Assembly: GCF_017573505.1 (NCBI RefSeq)
Contig: NZ_JAGEOJ010000011.1
Span: forward strand, 310,001 to 374,000
DNA length: 64,000 nt
Source: Actinomadura barringtoniae
GTDB lineage: Bacteria; Actinomycetota; Actinomycetes; Streptosporangiales; Streptosporangiaceae
Direction: 5' to 3'
Below, piece by piece: positions 33,261 to 42,118 of the stretch (the stretch's first letter is position 1; the number at the start of each line of letters is the position of its first letter). A model generated the notes under the pieces. It was not told where the DNA came from. It made no database searches and worked only from the letters and a program-made list of their open reading frames with translations. The position numbers and the translations under genes were made by a program.

Positions 33261-34826
33261 TCAGATCAGGCGCGTGTGGCCGCCAGGCTTGCGCGCCACG
33301 GCGGCCAGGACCGGCTGCGCGTCCACACCCTTCAGTTTCCTGGAGTTGCGCCAGTCGTCCAGCCGGACCAGCCCTGGCGCAACGACCTCCAAGCCGGTGT
33401 ACAGGCTCGCGATCTCATCGCGGGGACGCGGGTGGTAGAGCGGGACGAACTGCTGGATGGTGTCCACCACCTCCTCGCCCAGTCCGTCCGTGGTCCCGAC
33501 CGACAGCACCAGGTAGCTGCCCGGCGCCATCGCGTCGAGGTAGACGGGCATCGCCCCGCTGACATCGTCGGGGAACAGGTGGACCACGGCGGTCAGCAGG
33601 ACCGCGATCGGCTCGGCGAAGTTGATCAACCGCTGTGTGTCGGCGGCGAGCAGGACCTGTTCGGGATCGAGGAGGTCGGCCTGGACGAACGCGGTGGTCG
33701 AGGGCTCCTCCAGCAGCAGTGCGCGGGCGTGGGCGGCCACGACCGGATCCACATCGACGTAAATGATCCTGGCCGTCGGGATGACCTCACGGGCGATCTG
33801 GTGCAGGTTGCTCGGATCGGGCAGACCGGCGCCCAGGTCGATGAACTGCTCGATCCCCGCCTTGGCAAGGTCGATGATGACCCGGCGGCGCCACTCCGCA
33901 TGGAGGACCGCCATGTCGGCGAGCCCCGGAGTGACCCGCATGACCTCCCTGGCGGCGTCCCTGTCGGGCTGGTAGTTGTCCTTGCCTCCCTTGAGGAAGT
34001 TCAGCATGCGGGCGGGAACGGGGCGATCGGCGGCGATCGCGTTGGACTCGGGGACGGGCGGCGGCTGTGCGATGCGAGAGCGGAGGTCGAGGTCGGGATC
34101 GTCGATGAGGATTCTGGAGAGGACCTTCTGCAGCAACTGGCCCGGCTGGGCGTCGGTGGCGGAGTCGGCGAGCAGGTGGCGTGCCTCCTCGTACATCTTC
34201 AGGGCCTCGGCCTTTCGGCCGTCGCGGTAGAGAGCCAGCATCAGCTGCTGGCGCATGTACTCGTTCCACGGATCCTGGGCCACCCACTGGCGTAGCTCGG
34301 GCAGGATCTGGCGGTGCTGCCCGAGCGCCAGCCGTACGCCCGCCAGTCCCTCGCGGGCGTCCTGCAGTTCGGTGAGCAGATGGTGGGTGTGGGCGATCAG
34401 CTCGGGGTGGTCGGGGACATCGGGGAGCGGACGAGGCCCGAAGAGGTCCACGGCCTGCTGGTAGCAGCCGGCGGCCTCGAACGGGCTGTGGCTGTGCACC
34501 ACCCGCGCTTGTTTGACCAGCTCGCGGAAGCGATGGATGTCGACCCGGTCTTCGGCATGCAGTTGGAGGAGGTATCCGCCGTCGTGCAGGACCAGCCGAT
34601 CCGGTGGAAGGCGCTTGCGGGTCTTGTGGATGAGGCTGGTCAGGTCGCCGGTGTGGTCCTTGGCGGTGTCGTCGGCGGCGTCCCAGAAGATCTCTTTGAG
34701 GGTCTCGGCGGACACCGGCCGCGAGAGCACGACCAAGGCGCTGAGCAACCGCCGCTGGGCCCGGGACAGCTGGACGTCCTGCCCGTCGATGACGACACCG
34801 GTCAGGCCAAGGACCGAGATGTCCAT
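33261..34826 (-). CDS. SARP/BTAD regulator fused to a DUF574 methyltransferase
   Basis: About 521 residues from the ATG at 34826 (ATGs at 34847 and 34850 also in frame; no good site). The first 255 residues are a SARP-type winged helix and BTAD helical repeats: GQDVQLSRAQRRLLSALVVL, TAKDHTGDLTSLIHKTRKRL, WNEYMRQQLMLALYRDGRKA. The C-terminal half is a DUF574 SAM methyltransferase: FLKGGKDNYQPDRDAAREVM, EQFIDLGAGLPDPSNLHQIA, IIYVDVDPVVAAHARALLLE. Both are complete. A regulator that may itself bind or use SAM is an unusual design. The paralogous stand-alone methyltransferase sits at 59734. Confidence 0.85.
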   Translation of the reverse strand: MDISVLGLTGVVIDGQDVQLSRAQRRLLSALVVLSRPVSAETLKEIFWDAADDTAKDHTGDLTSLIHKTRKRLPPDRLVLHDGGYLLQLHAEDRVDIHRFRELVKQARVVHSHSPFEAAGCYQQAVDLFGPRPLPDVPDHPELIAHTHHLLTELQDAREGLAGVRLALGQHRQILPELRQWVAQDPWNEYMRQQLMLALYRDGRKAEALKMYEEARHLLADSATDAQPGQLLQKVLSRILIDDPDLDLRSRIAQPPPVPESNAIAADRPVPARMLNFLKGGKDNYQPDRDAAREVMRVTPGLADMAVLHAEWRRRVIIDLAKAGIEQFIDLGAGLPDPSNLHQIAREVIPTARIIYVDVDPVVAAHARALLLEEPSTTAFVQADLLDPEQVLLAADTQRLINFAEPIAVLLTAVVHLFPDDVSGAMPVYLDAMAPGSYLVLSVGTTDGLGEEVVDTIQQFVPLYHPRPRDEIASLYTGLEVVAPGLVRLDDWRNSRKLKGVDAQPVLAAVARKPGGHTRLI

Positions 34827-35016
34827 CGAACGCCCGTGAGACTCCATCATCACCCGCATTGACCAGATCAACGCATTGTTCAGAACAAGCGACAGATCCT
34901 AGTCCGTCACTGTCGTCGCCTCGTGTGAAAACCGCGATGACCGAAAAATGACACGGGCCTTCTACCGTTCGACCGCACGTCGCGCGTTGCGGGGGAGCGG
35001 GGAACGGGGAGCGGGG

Positions 35017-36279
35017 ATGGACAAGACTGCGGTCACGGGCGCCACGGCGGGCAGGCCGCACGCGTATCCGTTCGCGGGCAGTTACGAGGGGTGCCCGGGG
35101 CTGGGGCTGGACCCGAAGTACGCGCGGCTGCGGGAGAACGAGCCGGCCGCCCGGGTCCTGACGCCCGAAGGCGATCTGGCCGTCCTGGTGACCCGCTATG
35201 ACGATGCCTGCCGTGTGCTGGCGCGGCCCGCCGAGTTCTCCCGGGAGCACGTGAACGTCGCCGGCGACGCCCTGCGCGACGGGATGCGCGACGAGGCGTT
35301 CCTGACCGAGATCGAAGGCGAGAGGCATCGCGCCCAGCGCAACCTGATCGAGGGCTACTTCACCGCCGCGGGCGCCGAGAGACTCCGCGTACGGGCACGC
35401 CGGGTCACCGACGAGCTGGTGGAGAGGATGGCCGCTGCGGTGCCACCGGTGGATCTGGTCGAGGCGCTGGCATTGCCACTGCCGATCGCCATCATCTGCG
35501 ACGTGCTGGGCATCCCCGACGACGATCAGGGCCAGTTCAGCGATTGGGCGCGCGCGTTCCTCGGGCTCCGTTCCCGTTCACGCGGGAAGGACCAGGAGGC
35601 AAGCGAGGCGGCCGGCGCGGCCATGTATCACTACATGCAGATCGGCCTCGCCGAGCACCGCGCCAACCCGGACGACAGCCTGCTGACCGCCCTGGCCGTC
35701 GCCGAGAACCCCACGGTGGACGAGCACACCCGGATCCTGCTGGCGATCGGGACCTTGGTCGCCGGTTTCGAGACCACGGCCAACACCATCGCCGGTCAGG
35801 CGTACACGTTGCTCTACCACTACCCCGACCTGTGGCGGCAGCTGGCCGAACGGCCCGAGACCATCCCGTCGGCCGTCGAGGAACTGCTGCGGTGGATCCC
35901 GGTCGACGCCCGCGACGGGATGGCCCGCGGAGCCACCCGTGACGTCGTACTGGCGGGGTCGGTCCTGCCTGAGGGCTCGGCGGTGCTCGTGGCCCGGGGC
36001 GCCGCCAACCGCGACCCGCGCCGGTTCGACGATCCCGAACGGCTCGACCTGCGGCGGCGCCCCAACCCGCACCTGGCCTTCGGGTACGGGCCGCATCGTT
36101 GTCCGGGGGAGCACATGGCCCGGATGGCGCTTCAGGTCGCCCTGACCGGGCTGGTGTCACGCTTCCCCGACCTGCGGCCGGCGGTCTCCGAGTCCGCGTT
36201 GCGCTGGAATCGCTCCACCATGCGCGGCCTGCGAAGCCTTCCCGTGACCTGGGGGAAACGGGTTTCCCTTCCGTCCTGA
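35017..36279 (+). CDS. Cytochrome P450 (bacterial class I)
   Basis: 420 residues from the ATG at 35017 (GGGGAGCGGGG upstream). I-helix LVAGFETTANTIAGQ, ExxR in AVEELLRW... and the haem-binding FGYGPHRCPGEHMARM with Cys ligand are all present. Length and motifs match soluble bacterial P450s served by ferredoxin. No ferredoxin gene is adjacent. It could act in secondary metabolism, but there is no cluster. It is divergent to the SARP-methyltransferase gene, about 190 bp apart. Confidence 0.92.
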   Translation: MDKTAVTGATAGRPHAYPFAGSYEGCPGLGLDPKYARLRENEPAARVLTPEGDLAVLVTRYDDACRVLARPAEFSREHVNVAGDALRDGMRDEAFLTEIEGERHRAQRNLIEGYFTAAGAERLRVRARRVTDELVERMAAAVPPVDLVEALALPLPIAIICDVLGIPDDDQGQFSDWARAFLGLRSRSRGKDQEASEAAGAAMYHYMQIGLAEHRANPDDSLLTALAVAENPTVDEHTRILLAIGTLVAGFETTANTIAGQAYTLLYHYPDLWRQLAERPETIPSAVEELLRWIPVDARDGMARGATRDVVLAGSVLPEGSAVLVARGAANRDPRRFDDPERLDLRRRPNPHLAFGYGPHRCPGEHMARMALQVALTGLVSRFPDLRPAVSESALRWNRSTMRGLRSLPVTWGKRVSLPS

Positions 36280-36358
36280 GGGCATCGGTACCGAACCAGG
36301 TTCCTTTTCGGTGCGTACTTCCTGACCTGGGAACCGCACCTCGAGGGAGGGGGGTTCG

Positions 36359-37552
36359 ATGCAGGCTGGACTGCGACTCATCGACCGCTACCGGCTGGTG
36401 GAGTGCCTTGGCGACGGCGATGCCAAGGAGGTGTGGCGGGCGCGCGACGAGTTGCTGGATCGCACCGTGATCGTGAAGGTGCTGGATCCGACGATTCCCG
36501 GCGTACGGGAGGGGGTTCGCCGCTGGATATCCAAGGCGGCGGGGCTCACCCATCCGGCGATCGCCACGATCTACGACTGTGACCAGACGCGTGATTCCGA
36601 TGGGCGGCTGACGCCGTACGTGGTCACGGAGTTCGTGGAGGGCGAGGACCTGGCCACCCGGCTCCGGCGCTCACCGTTGGGATCGGACGAGGGCCTGGAG
36701 GCGTGCGCGCGGATAGCCGAGGCGCTCGCCGCCGCTCATGCGAACGGGCTGCCGCACGGTGATCTGCGGATGGACCGGATCATTCTCGGGCCCGGCGGAG
36801 CGAAGGTCGTCGACTTCGGGATCGGCATGATCGTCCGGGGTGGGGCGGACCCTGAGACCGCTGAGGCCGCCGACGTCTATGCGCTGGGCGGCATCCTCGA
36901 CGCCTGCCTGCCGGACGACGTGGACCGGCTCCAGGCGCGGTGCCGCGCGTCTGACGCGGTCAGCAGGCCGTCGGCGGATGTGGCGGCCGACAGCCTCGGA
37001 CGTGCGGCCAGAGCCCGGCTCGACACCGTGATCGTCTCCGCGCCCCGGCCCGTACCGGAGCCGGAACGGAGGTCAGGGCGGAACCTGGGCGCGGCCGTCG
37101 GCGTGCTGGTCATCGCGGCCGGAGTCGTGGGCGCGCTGCTCATCGCCCATCGACCCGGGCCTGTTGCGCACGCACCGGGCGGCGGCGTCGCATCGTCGCA
37201 GGCCGGCCCGCGCTACTCGGCTCCTGCCGAACCGACGGTGGTGCCGACCGGCGAGCCGACCGTCGCGCCCACGGGCGGAGCCGAGAGCGTCAAGACGCTG
37301 GAGTTGCTGGCGCAGCTCAGGCCGATCGTGGAACGCGGATTCACCCTGGGGAAGGTCCGTTCCGACGTCGCGGTGGACCTCGACAATGTGATCAACAACC
37401 TCCGGAACGACCTCATCACCGGGCGTCCGACCGATGTCGCCGAACGCCTCGCCCAGCTGCAGGAGAAGATCGCCACGCGGCTGAGGGAGCAGGGGCTCAC
37501 CCAGGACGTCGCGGCCCGCCTGACCGACGTCCTGTCGACCGGTTCCGCGTGA
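36359..37552 (+). CDS. Degenerate Ser/Thr kinase-like membrane receptor
   Basis: 397 residues; ATG preceded by GAGGGAGGGGGG. Residues 8-220 are kinase-like (DRYRLVECLGDGDAKEVWRA, TVIVKVLDP with the Lys, HGDLRMDRIIL, KVVDFGIGM). The glycine loop is broken (GDAKEV instead of GGMGEV) and the catalytic-loop Asn is Arg (HGDLRMDR for HRDLKPxN), so it may bind nucleotide poorly or be a pseudokinase. A TM helix (about 240-260, AAVGVLVIAAGVVGALLIAH), a Pro/Thr stalk and an extracellular helical domain (LAQLRPIVERGFTLGKVRSD) follow. That extracellular domain is shared with the next gene, which overlaps by 4 nt. Confidence 0.8.
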   Translation: MQAGLRLIDRYRLVECLGDGDAKEVWRARDELLDRTVIVKVLDPTIPGVREGVRRWISKAAGLTHPAIATIYDCDQTRDSDGRLTPYVVTEFVEGEDLATRLRRSPLGSDEGLEACARIAEALAAAHANGLPHGDLRMDRIILGPGGAKVVDFGIGMIVRGGADPETAEAADVYALGGILDACLPDDVDRLQARCRASDAVSRPSADVAADSLGRAARARLDTVIVSAPRPVPEPERRSGRNLGAAVGVLVIAAGVVGALLIAHRPGPVAHAPGGGVASSQAGPRYSAPAEPTVVPTGEPTVAPTGGAESVKTLELLAQLRPIVERGFTLGKVRSDVAVDLDNVINNLRNDLITGRPTDVAERLAQLQEKIATRLREQGLTQDVAARLTDVLSTGSA

Positions 37553-38082
37553 AGCCGCAGGTGAGACACCGCGGCTCGCTCTGGATCACGCTCGGGGTCC
37601 TGATCGTCGCGGCGGCGGCCGCGACGACGCTGGAGGTGACGATCAGTTCCACACTGCGGCATCACGACGGGATGCTGCGGCCGCCCGTGCCCACGCGTTC
37701 GGTCCCCGCGGGCGATCCGGCCGTCGAGCCGACCGTCGAACCGACGAGCTCGCCTCCGCCGGTCCACACCGTGTCGCCCAGCCCGTCACGGACGACCGGC
37801 CCTGACGAGCGGTCTCAGCCGTCGGCGCGGGTCAGGGATGTGCTGGTCAAGTTCCGGTTCGCGATTCGGCAGGGCTTTGAGGCGGACGAGATTCGCGGTG
37901 ACGTCGCCCGCGACCTCGACAACGTGGCCGCGAACTCGCTCGACGATGACGGCGAGGAGCAGCTGCGGCGGGACGTCGTCGGGCTGAAGGAGAAGGTGCG
38001 GACCCGGTGGCGCGAGGGGGCCATCACGCGGCATCGCGCCGCCGAGTTCATGGTGATCCTCGACCAGGCCGGCTTCAGCTGA
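37549..38082 (+). CDS. Membrane-anchored partner of the kinase-like receptor
   Basis: 177 residues from a GTG sharing the GTGA overlap with the upstream stop, so translationally coupled. One N-terminal membrane helix (LWITLGVLIVAAAAATT), a Pro/Ser/Thr stalk (PTVEPTSSPPPVHTVSPSPS) and a C-terminal domain related to that of the kinase-like gene: FRFAIRQGFEADEIRGDVAR and DLDNVAANSLDDDGEEQLRR. Outward topology for the last domain is expected. The two genes look like a duplicated extracellular sensor with and without a kinase-like tail. Confidence 0.7.
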   Translation: MKPQVRHRGSLWITLGVLIVAAAAATTLEVTISSTLRHHDGMLRPPVPTRSVPAGDPAVEPTVEPTSSPPPVHTVSPSPSRTTGPDERSQPSARVRDVLVKFRFAIRQGFEADEIRGDVARDLDNVAANSLDDDGEEQLRRDVVGLKEKVRTRWREGAITRHRAAEFMVILDQAGFS

Positions 38083-38115
38083 TCAGCGAGCAGCCGGGGC
38101 CGGCGGGGTCAGGGT

Positions 38116-38886
38116 TCAGCCGATGAGCGTGGGTTCCGGCGGTTGAACGGGGAGGCCGTCGGAGCGGTAGGCGTTGCCGTCGCGGGTCACGGCCGCGGAC
38201 TGGTAGCCGGAACGGGTCAGGCGCGCGAGCCAGAGCAGGCCGCGCGTTCCCATCGCCATCGCGGCGGTGGCGTACGCGTCGGCGAGCGACAGGTCCGGGC
38301 CGGTGACGGTGACCGAACGGAGCGCCTCGACCGGGTCGCCGGTGTGGGGGTCCAGCACGTGCAGGCCGCGTTCGTACGTTCCAGAGGTCGCGATGGCCAG
38401 GTCGGTCGCCGTCAGCACCCAGGCCAGCTTGCCGGGCTCCCAGGGGTGGCGGACGCCGAAGCGCCACGCGCGGCCGGGCTCGGGACGCCCTCGGCTGCGG
38501 ATGTCGCCGCCCGCGTTGATGCAGTGGTTGAACGAGCCCGACGCGGCCAGGCGTTCCGAGGCGACCTCGACCGACCAGCCCTTGACGTAGCCGGACGGGT
38601 CGAGCCGCCCTCCCGCGCGGGCGTCGAAGTAGCCATCGGTCTCGCGGTGCAGGGACTCGCACGCGTCCAGCACGGTGCGCATGTCCGGCGAGCACTGGTC
38701 GAGGGACAGCTCGCCCCGGTCGAGACGGGTGACCTCGCTGTCGGCTCGGTAGGTGCTGAAGCGATGGTCCACCTCGTGCAGCCAGGCGCAGGTGCTGTCG
38801 ATCAGCTCGACCAGGGTGTGCCGGGGGAGCGGGTCGGCGATGTCGATGCTGACGACCGTGCCCATGACCGTCTCGTCGTGACGCAT
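38116..38886 (-). CDS. apbE: FAD:protein FMN transferase (ApbE)
   Basis: 256 residues. TVMGTVVSIDIADPL (start of the ApbE fold), the ordered RFSTYRADSEVTRL and GYVKGWSVEVASERLAASGS with INAGGDIRSRG, and the Mg/FAD-binding AYATAAMAMGTRGL are typical. No signal peptide is seen, so the protein may act from the cytoplasm or be exported unconventionally; the classic enzyme is periplasmic. It attaches FMN to a Thr of a target protein. The stop of the preceding FMN-binding gene overlaps its ATG (TGATG), so the substrate and the modifying enzyme are co-translated. Confidence 0.92.
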   Translation of the reverse strand: MRHDETVMGTVVSIDIADPLPRHTLVELIDSTCAWLHEVDHRFSTYRADSEVTRLDRGELSLDQCSPDMRTVLDACESLHRETDGYFDARAGGRLDPSGYVKGWSVEVASERLAASGSFNHCINAGGDIRSRGRPEPGRAWRFGVRHPWEPGKLAWVLTATDLAIATSGTYERGLHVLDPHTGDPVEALRSVTVTGPDLSLADAYATAAMAMGTRGLLWLARLTRSGYQSAAVTRDGNAYRSDGLPVQPPEPTLIG

Positions 38887-39440
38887 CAGGCCTTCGCCGC
38901 CGTGAGCGCAGACTGGAGTGAGTTCTTGAACGAGCCGGTGGTGAACGTCGCGCCGGAGACGCCGTCGATCTGAGCGCTCTGCGCCTCCAGGGTCTCCTTC
39001 CGGAGAAGCGGGATCGCTCGTTCGTTGACCTGGACCGTCATCGCCGGGGAGGTCGCGTGGGTGGCGGTGAGGCCCGTGATCCGGCCGGCGGCGATCTGGA
39101 TGGTGACCTGGATGGGACCGTACTGATTCCGCACGGCGTCGCCACGGAAGATCCCGTTCTTCAGGCCGTTGGCCGCCTGCCCGGCCTGCCCGCCTTGACC
39201 GGCCTGATCCCCTTGGCCGTCCTGACCGTCCTGACCGTCCTGGCCGGTTTGCGGGGCGCGGCTGGCGGGAGGACGCGAGGAGGGCTGCGACGGGCCGGCG
39301 GAGGGCGTGAGACCGCCGGCGTCGTCAGTGGTCTGCTCGGACGCCACGGGCGCGGCGACGGCTCCCGTACCGAACTTGGCCGCGAGGATCAGGGCGGCCC
39401 CGCTCAGCGTCCCGGCGACGGCCGCGGTGGTTCGACGCAT
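38886..39440 (-). CDS. Membrane or secreted FMN-binding domain protein (flavinylation target)
   Basis: 184 residues; GGAG at a good distance from the ATG at 39440. N-terminal signal/anchor (TTAAVAGTLSGAALILAAKF), a long Ser/Pro/Gly linker with repeated QDG and QAG units, then the FMN-binding domain: QVTIQIAAGRITGLTATHAT and the flavinylation site in DGVSGATFTTGSF, where SGAT-T is the usual motif with the acceptor Thr. Sits between the ferric reductase-like gene (before) and ApbE (after). Confidence 0.88.
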   Translation of the reverse strand: MRRTTAAVAGTLSGAALILAAKFGTGAVAAPVASEQTTDDAGGLTPSAGPSQPSSRPPASRAPQTGQDGQDGQDGQGDQAGQGGQAGQAANGLKNGIFRGDAVRNQYGPIQVTIQIAAGRITGLTATHATSPAMTVQVNERAIPLLRKETLEAQSAQIDGVSGATFTTGSFKNSLQSALTAAKA

Positions 39441-39492
39441 CACGTCTCCAGTGTTGGTCGGTCGGTATCGGTCGTTCGGACGTCGACGCCGT

Positions 39493-41013
39493 TCAGAACT
39501 CGAACGGGTCGAGGTGGATCTGCCGCTTGCGCACGCGGGCGCGGCGCAGCGCGGCGACCGCGGCCTTGACCATTCCGGGCGGGCCGCACACGTACACGTC
39601 GCGGTGGCGGACGTCGGGGACCAGCTCCCGCAGGCCCTGCGGCGTGAACAGGCGGCGCGGGCCCTCCTCGTACCGCGAGCCCAGCACGTACCGCAGGTCG
39701 AAGCCGTGCCGCTGCGCCATGCCGCGCAGCTCGTCGCCGAACACGATGTCGTTGGCGTCGGAGGCGCGGTAGATGACCACGCTTCCGCTCGGCAGCTCGT
39801 CCAGCAGGGCGCGGATCGGCGCGATGCCGCTGCCGCCCGCGATCAGCAGCGCGCGCTGCCGGGTGCGGTGGCGTGCGGTGAACGTTCCGGACGGACCGGC
39901 GGCCAGCACTCTGGTGCCGGGCCGCAGCTCGCGCATCTCCCTGGTATGGCTGCCGACCGCGTTCACGGTCAGACGCAGCCACTGCGGGTTGGGGCTCGCC
40001 GACAGCGAGAACGGGTGGGACTGCCACCATCCGTTCCCCGCCAGGAACCGCCACCGGAAGTACTGCCCGGCCCGCGCGTCCATCCGGTCCAGGTGACGTC
40101 CGCCGATGTAGACCGAGAACATCGTCTCCGACTCGGACACCACGTCCATGACCTCGAACCGGTGCCGCAGGTTCAGCCACAGCGGCTCGACGACCCGGCC
40201 CCAGAACAGGCAGGCGACCACCAGCGCGTACAGGCTCATCCAGTACCACCGCGCGAACCCGCCCCTCGCGAGCTCGGCGCCGTTGGTGAACTGGTGGCTG
40301 TACGCCAGGAACAGCACGGCGTAGGTGCTCAGGTGCAGCCAGTGCCACACCTCGTACGGCATGCGGCGCCGGATGCCGCGGATCGCCAGCATGCTGACCG
40401 CCACCATGATCCCGGTCGCGGTGTACGCGCCGACCATCCCGTTGACGGTGTTGAACAGCGTGACCGTCTGGGAGACGAAATCGACGCCCGCGACCATCGA
40501 GTAGCCCACCGTGATGTACACGGCGTGCGTCAGGACCGACAGCAGCAGGTAGACGCCCAGCTGGCGATGCCAGCGCATCAGGTCGTGGCCGCCGATCCAG
40601 GTCTCGAGCCAGGCGACCCGGCTCATCATCAGGACCTGCACCAGCAGCAGATAGCCGCCGATCATCCCGGTGACGCGCCCGCCCGCGGTGACCAGGTCGG
40701 GCGTGCTCTTGAGCGCGCTGGGCGGCGTGCCGAACGCCCACAGCGCGATGCTGGTGGCCAGCAGCCCCCAGAACAGCAGGACCACGAACAGCTTGTTCCC
40801 GGCGACCTTCGCCCCCGGCGGCCTCTCCTGCGCGTGCGCCTGCGAGTGCGCGGAAGGGGCAGGCGCCGGCCCTGGCGCCATCTGGGCCGGTTCCGGCCGG
40901 GCCTGATGCCAGGGCACACGTTCGGTGGTGCCGATCGAACCCCCGGGCGGACGGCCCAGGGTCTCGGTCTCGAACAGGGAGGACGACCCGCTCGGTCTCA
41001 GAGCGTTGTCCAT
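39493..41013 (-). CDS. Ferric reductase-like transmembrane flavoprotein (NOX/FRE type)
   Basis: 506 residues from the ATG at 41013 with GGAGG upstream. About six membrane segments with haem-ligand His pairs (HRQLGVYLLLSVLTHAVY, WHWLHLSTYAVLFLAYSHQF) form the ferric-reductase-like core. The C-terminal half binds FAD and NAD(P)H: QYFRWRFLAGNGWWQSHPFS (HPFSLS), LLIAGGSGIAPIRALLDEL, and VYVCGPPGMVKAAVAALR (CGPP). It should move electrons from cytoplasmic NAD(P)H across the membrane. Downstream FMN-binding and ApbE genes on the same strand suggest that the flavinylated protein receives these electrons outside. Confidence 0.9.
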   Translation of the reverse strand: MDNALRPSGSSSLFETETLGRPPGGSIGTTERVPWHQARPEPAQMAPGPAPAPSAHSQAHAQERPPGAKVAGNKLFVVLLFWGLLATSIALWAFGTPPSALKSTPDLVTAGGRVTGMIGGYLLLVQVLMMSRVAWLETWIGGHDLMRWHRQLGVYLLLSVLTHAVYITVGYSMVAGVDFVSQTVTLFNTVNGMVGAYTATGIMVAVSMLAIRGIRRRMPYEVWHWLHLSTYAVLFLAYSHQFTNGAELARGGFARWYWMSLYALVVACLFWGRVVEPLWLNLRHRFEVMDVVSESETMFSVYIGGRHLDRMDARAGQYFRWRFLAGNGWWQSHPFSLSASPNPQWLRLTVNAVGSHTREMRELRPGTRVLAAGPSGTFTARHRTRQRALLIAGGSGIAPIRALLDELPSGSVVIYRASDANDIVFGDELRGMAQRHGFDLRYVLGSRYEEGPRRLFTPQGLRELVPDVRHRDVYVCGPPGMVKAAVAALRRARVRKRQIHLDPFEF

Positions 41014-41105
41014 CACTCGATCCTCCGTGAGGTCTCGGGACAAGCGACGGTCTTCGGCTCGGTGAGCCTGTCAGCACGTCGTACGGCCTGCCCCGCGCCT
41101 CCGGT

Positions 41106-41600
41106 TCACTCCCGGTCGGGCGCGGAGGTGTGCAGGCCGTTCAGGAGGAGGTCGAGGCCGATGATGAACTGGTCGCGGTCGTCGTGGTCGCGCAGGTCGG
41201 CGGCGGTACGGGACAGGAACGGGTAGTCGGCGGGGTCGAAGCTCGCCCAGCGGTCCGCGGTCTCGGCGAGGTAGGCGTCCCGGCCGGTGGTCGCGTCGGT
41301 GGCCGCGTCGGCGGCGGGGGCCGGGGCGATGATCTGGGCGCTGACGCCGGTGACGAAGAAGAAGATCGCGGTGGCGGTCGTGAAGTGCCGCCCGGCGGGC
41401 AGGCCGGTCCGGGCGACCAGGGTCCCGATGGTGTCCAGCAGGCGCAGCGCGTTCGGCAGCGTGCCGGGCGCGGTGAGGTGTGACGCGGCCCACTGGTGCC
41501 GGTCGAGGGTGTCGAAGACGCTGATCGCGAGCTCGCGCAGCCCCGTGTCCGCGCCGTCCGAGCCGCCCACGCCGTCCGCGGTGAGCGCGTGGCCGAGCAC
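41106..41600 (-). pseudogene. Truncated TetR gene (C-terminal part)
   Basis: Only the ligand-binding domain survives: from about HALTADGVGGSD through RELAISVFDTLDRHQWAASH, TAPGTLPNALRLLDTIGTLV, and ending LNGLHTSAPDRE. The helix-turn-helix domain is absent; the reading frame upstream of 41600 is a shadow of the truncated monooxygenase on the other strand. The break is exactly where the neighbouring monooxygenase fragment starts, so one deletion probably removed both N-termini. Confidence 0.75.
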
Positions 41601-41611
41601 CTGATCGGCGC

Positions 41612-41993
41612 GCGGGAGTTCGACGGGTGGGCGCCTCAGCTCGCCGCGCTGATCACCGAGGCCGATACCGCGCCGGTCCCGCGTCCCATCCACTCCCTGC
41701 CCAGCGGGCACCGGTGGGACCGCGTGCCGGGCGTGACCCTGCTCGGCGACGCCGCCCACCTCATGGCGCCGTCCGGCGAGGGTGCCAACCTGGCCATGTA
41801 CGACGGGGCCGAGCTCGGCAAGGCCATCGCCGCGCACCCGGACGACATCGAGGCCGCGCTCGCCGAGTACGAGCAGGCCCTGTTCCCACGCAGCGCCGAG
41901 GCCGCCGACGACGCCGCCGTCATCTTCGGGCTCTGCTGCCGCGACGAGAACGCGCCCCAGGGGATGCTCGACATGTTCTCCCCGGCCGCGTGA
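41612..41993 (+). pseudogene. Truncated FAD monooxygenase gene (C-terminal part)
   Basis: The last 125 codons are typical of TetX/PHBH-type monooxygenases: REFDGWAPQLAALITEAD, RWDRVPGVTLLGDAAHLMAP (GDxxH motif for FAD), EGANLAMYDGAELGKAIA. The N-terminal FAD-binding motif (GxGxxG) and most of the protein are missing. No start lies near 41612. It faces away from the truncated TetR, the usual divergent pair having lost its middle. Confidence 0.75.
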
Positions 41994-42053
41994 CCCCGCC
42001 GCCCACAAAAAATCGTCCTCGGCGTCGAAAGTCCCGAAAGCCCTATAGCGCCG

Positions 42054-42118
42054 GGGGTGCGGTGACCAGCGGGGGTCTCGTCTGTCGCTTAGTTGCGGGT
42101 CAGACCCAACCGCACCCC
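42054..42118. promoter_or_regulatory. Nested inverted repeat before the SigK operon
   Basis: Outer arms GGGGTGCGGT (42054-42063) and ACCGCACCCC (42109-42118) are perfect; inner arms GGGTCT (42073-42078) and AGACCC (42102-42107) are also perfect, making a two-part stem around 42080-42100. The right outer arm overlaps the predicted SigK -35 element, so a DNA-binding regulator or a terminator for upstream transcription is possible. Confidence 0.5.

Noticed and set aside
32105..33562. 485-codon plus-strand ORF overlapping the MFS gene
   Set aside because: Arg/Pro/Gly-rich shadow frame of the EntS-like MFS gene (31890-33176).
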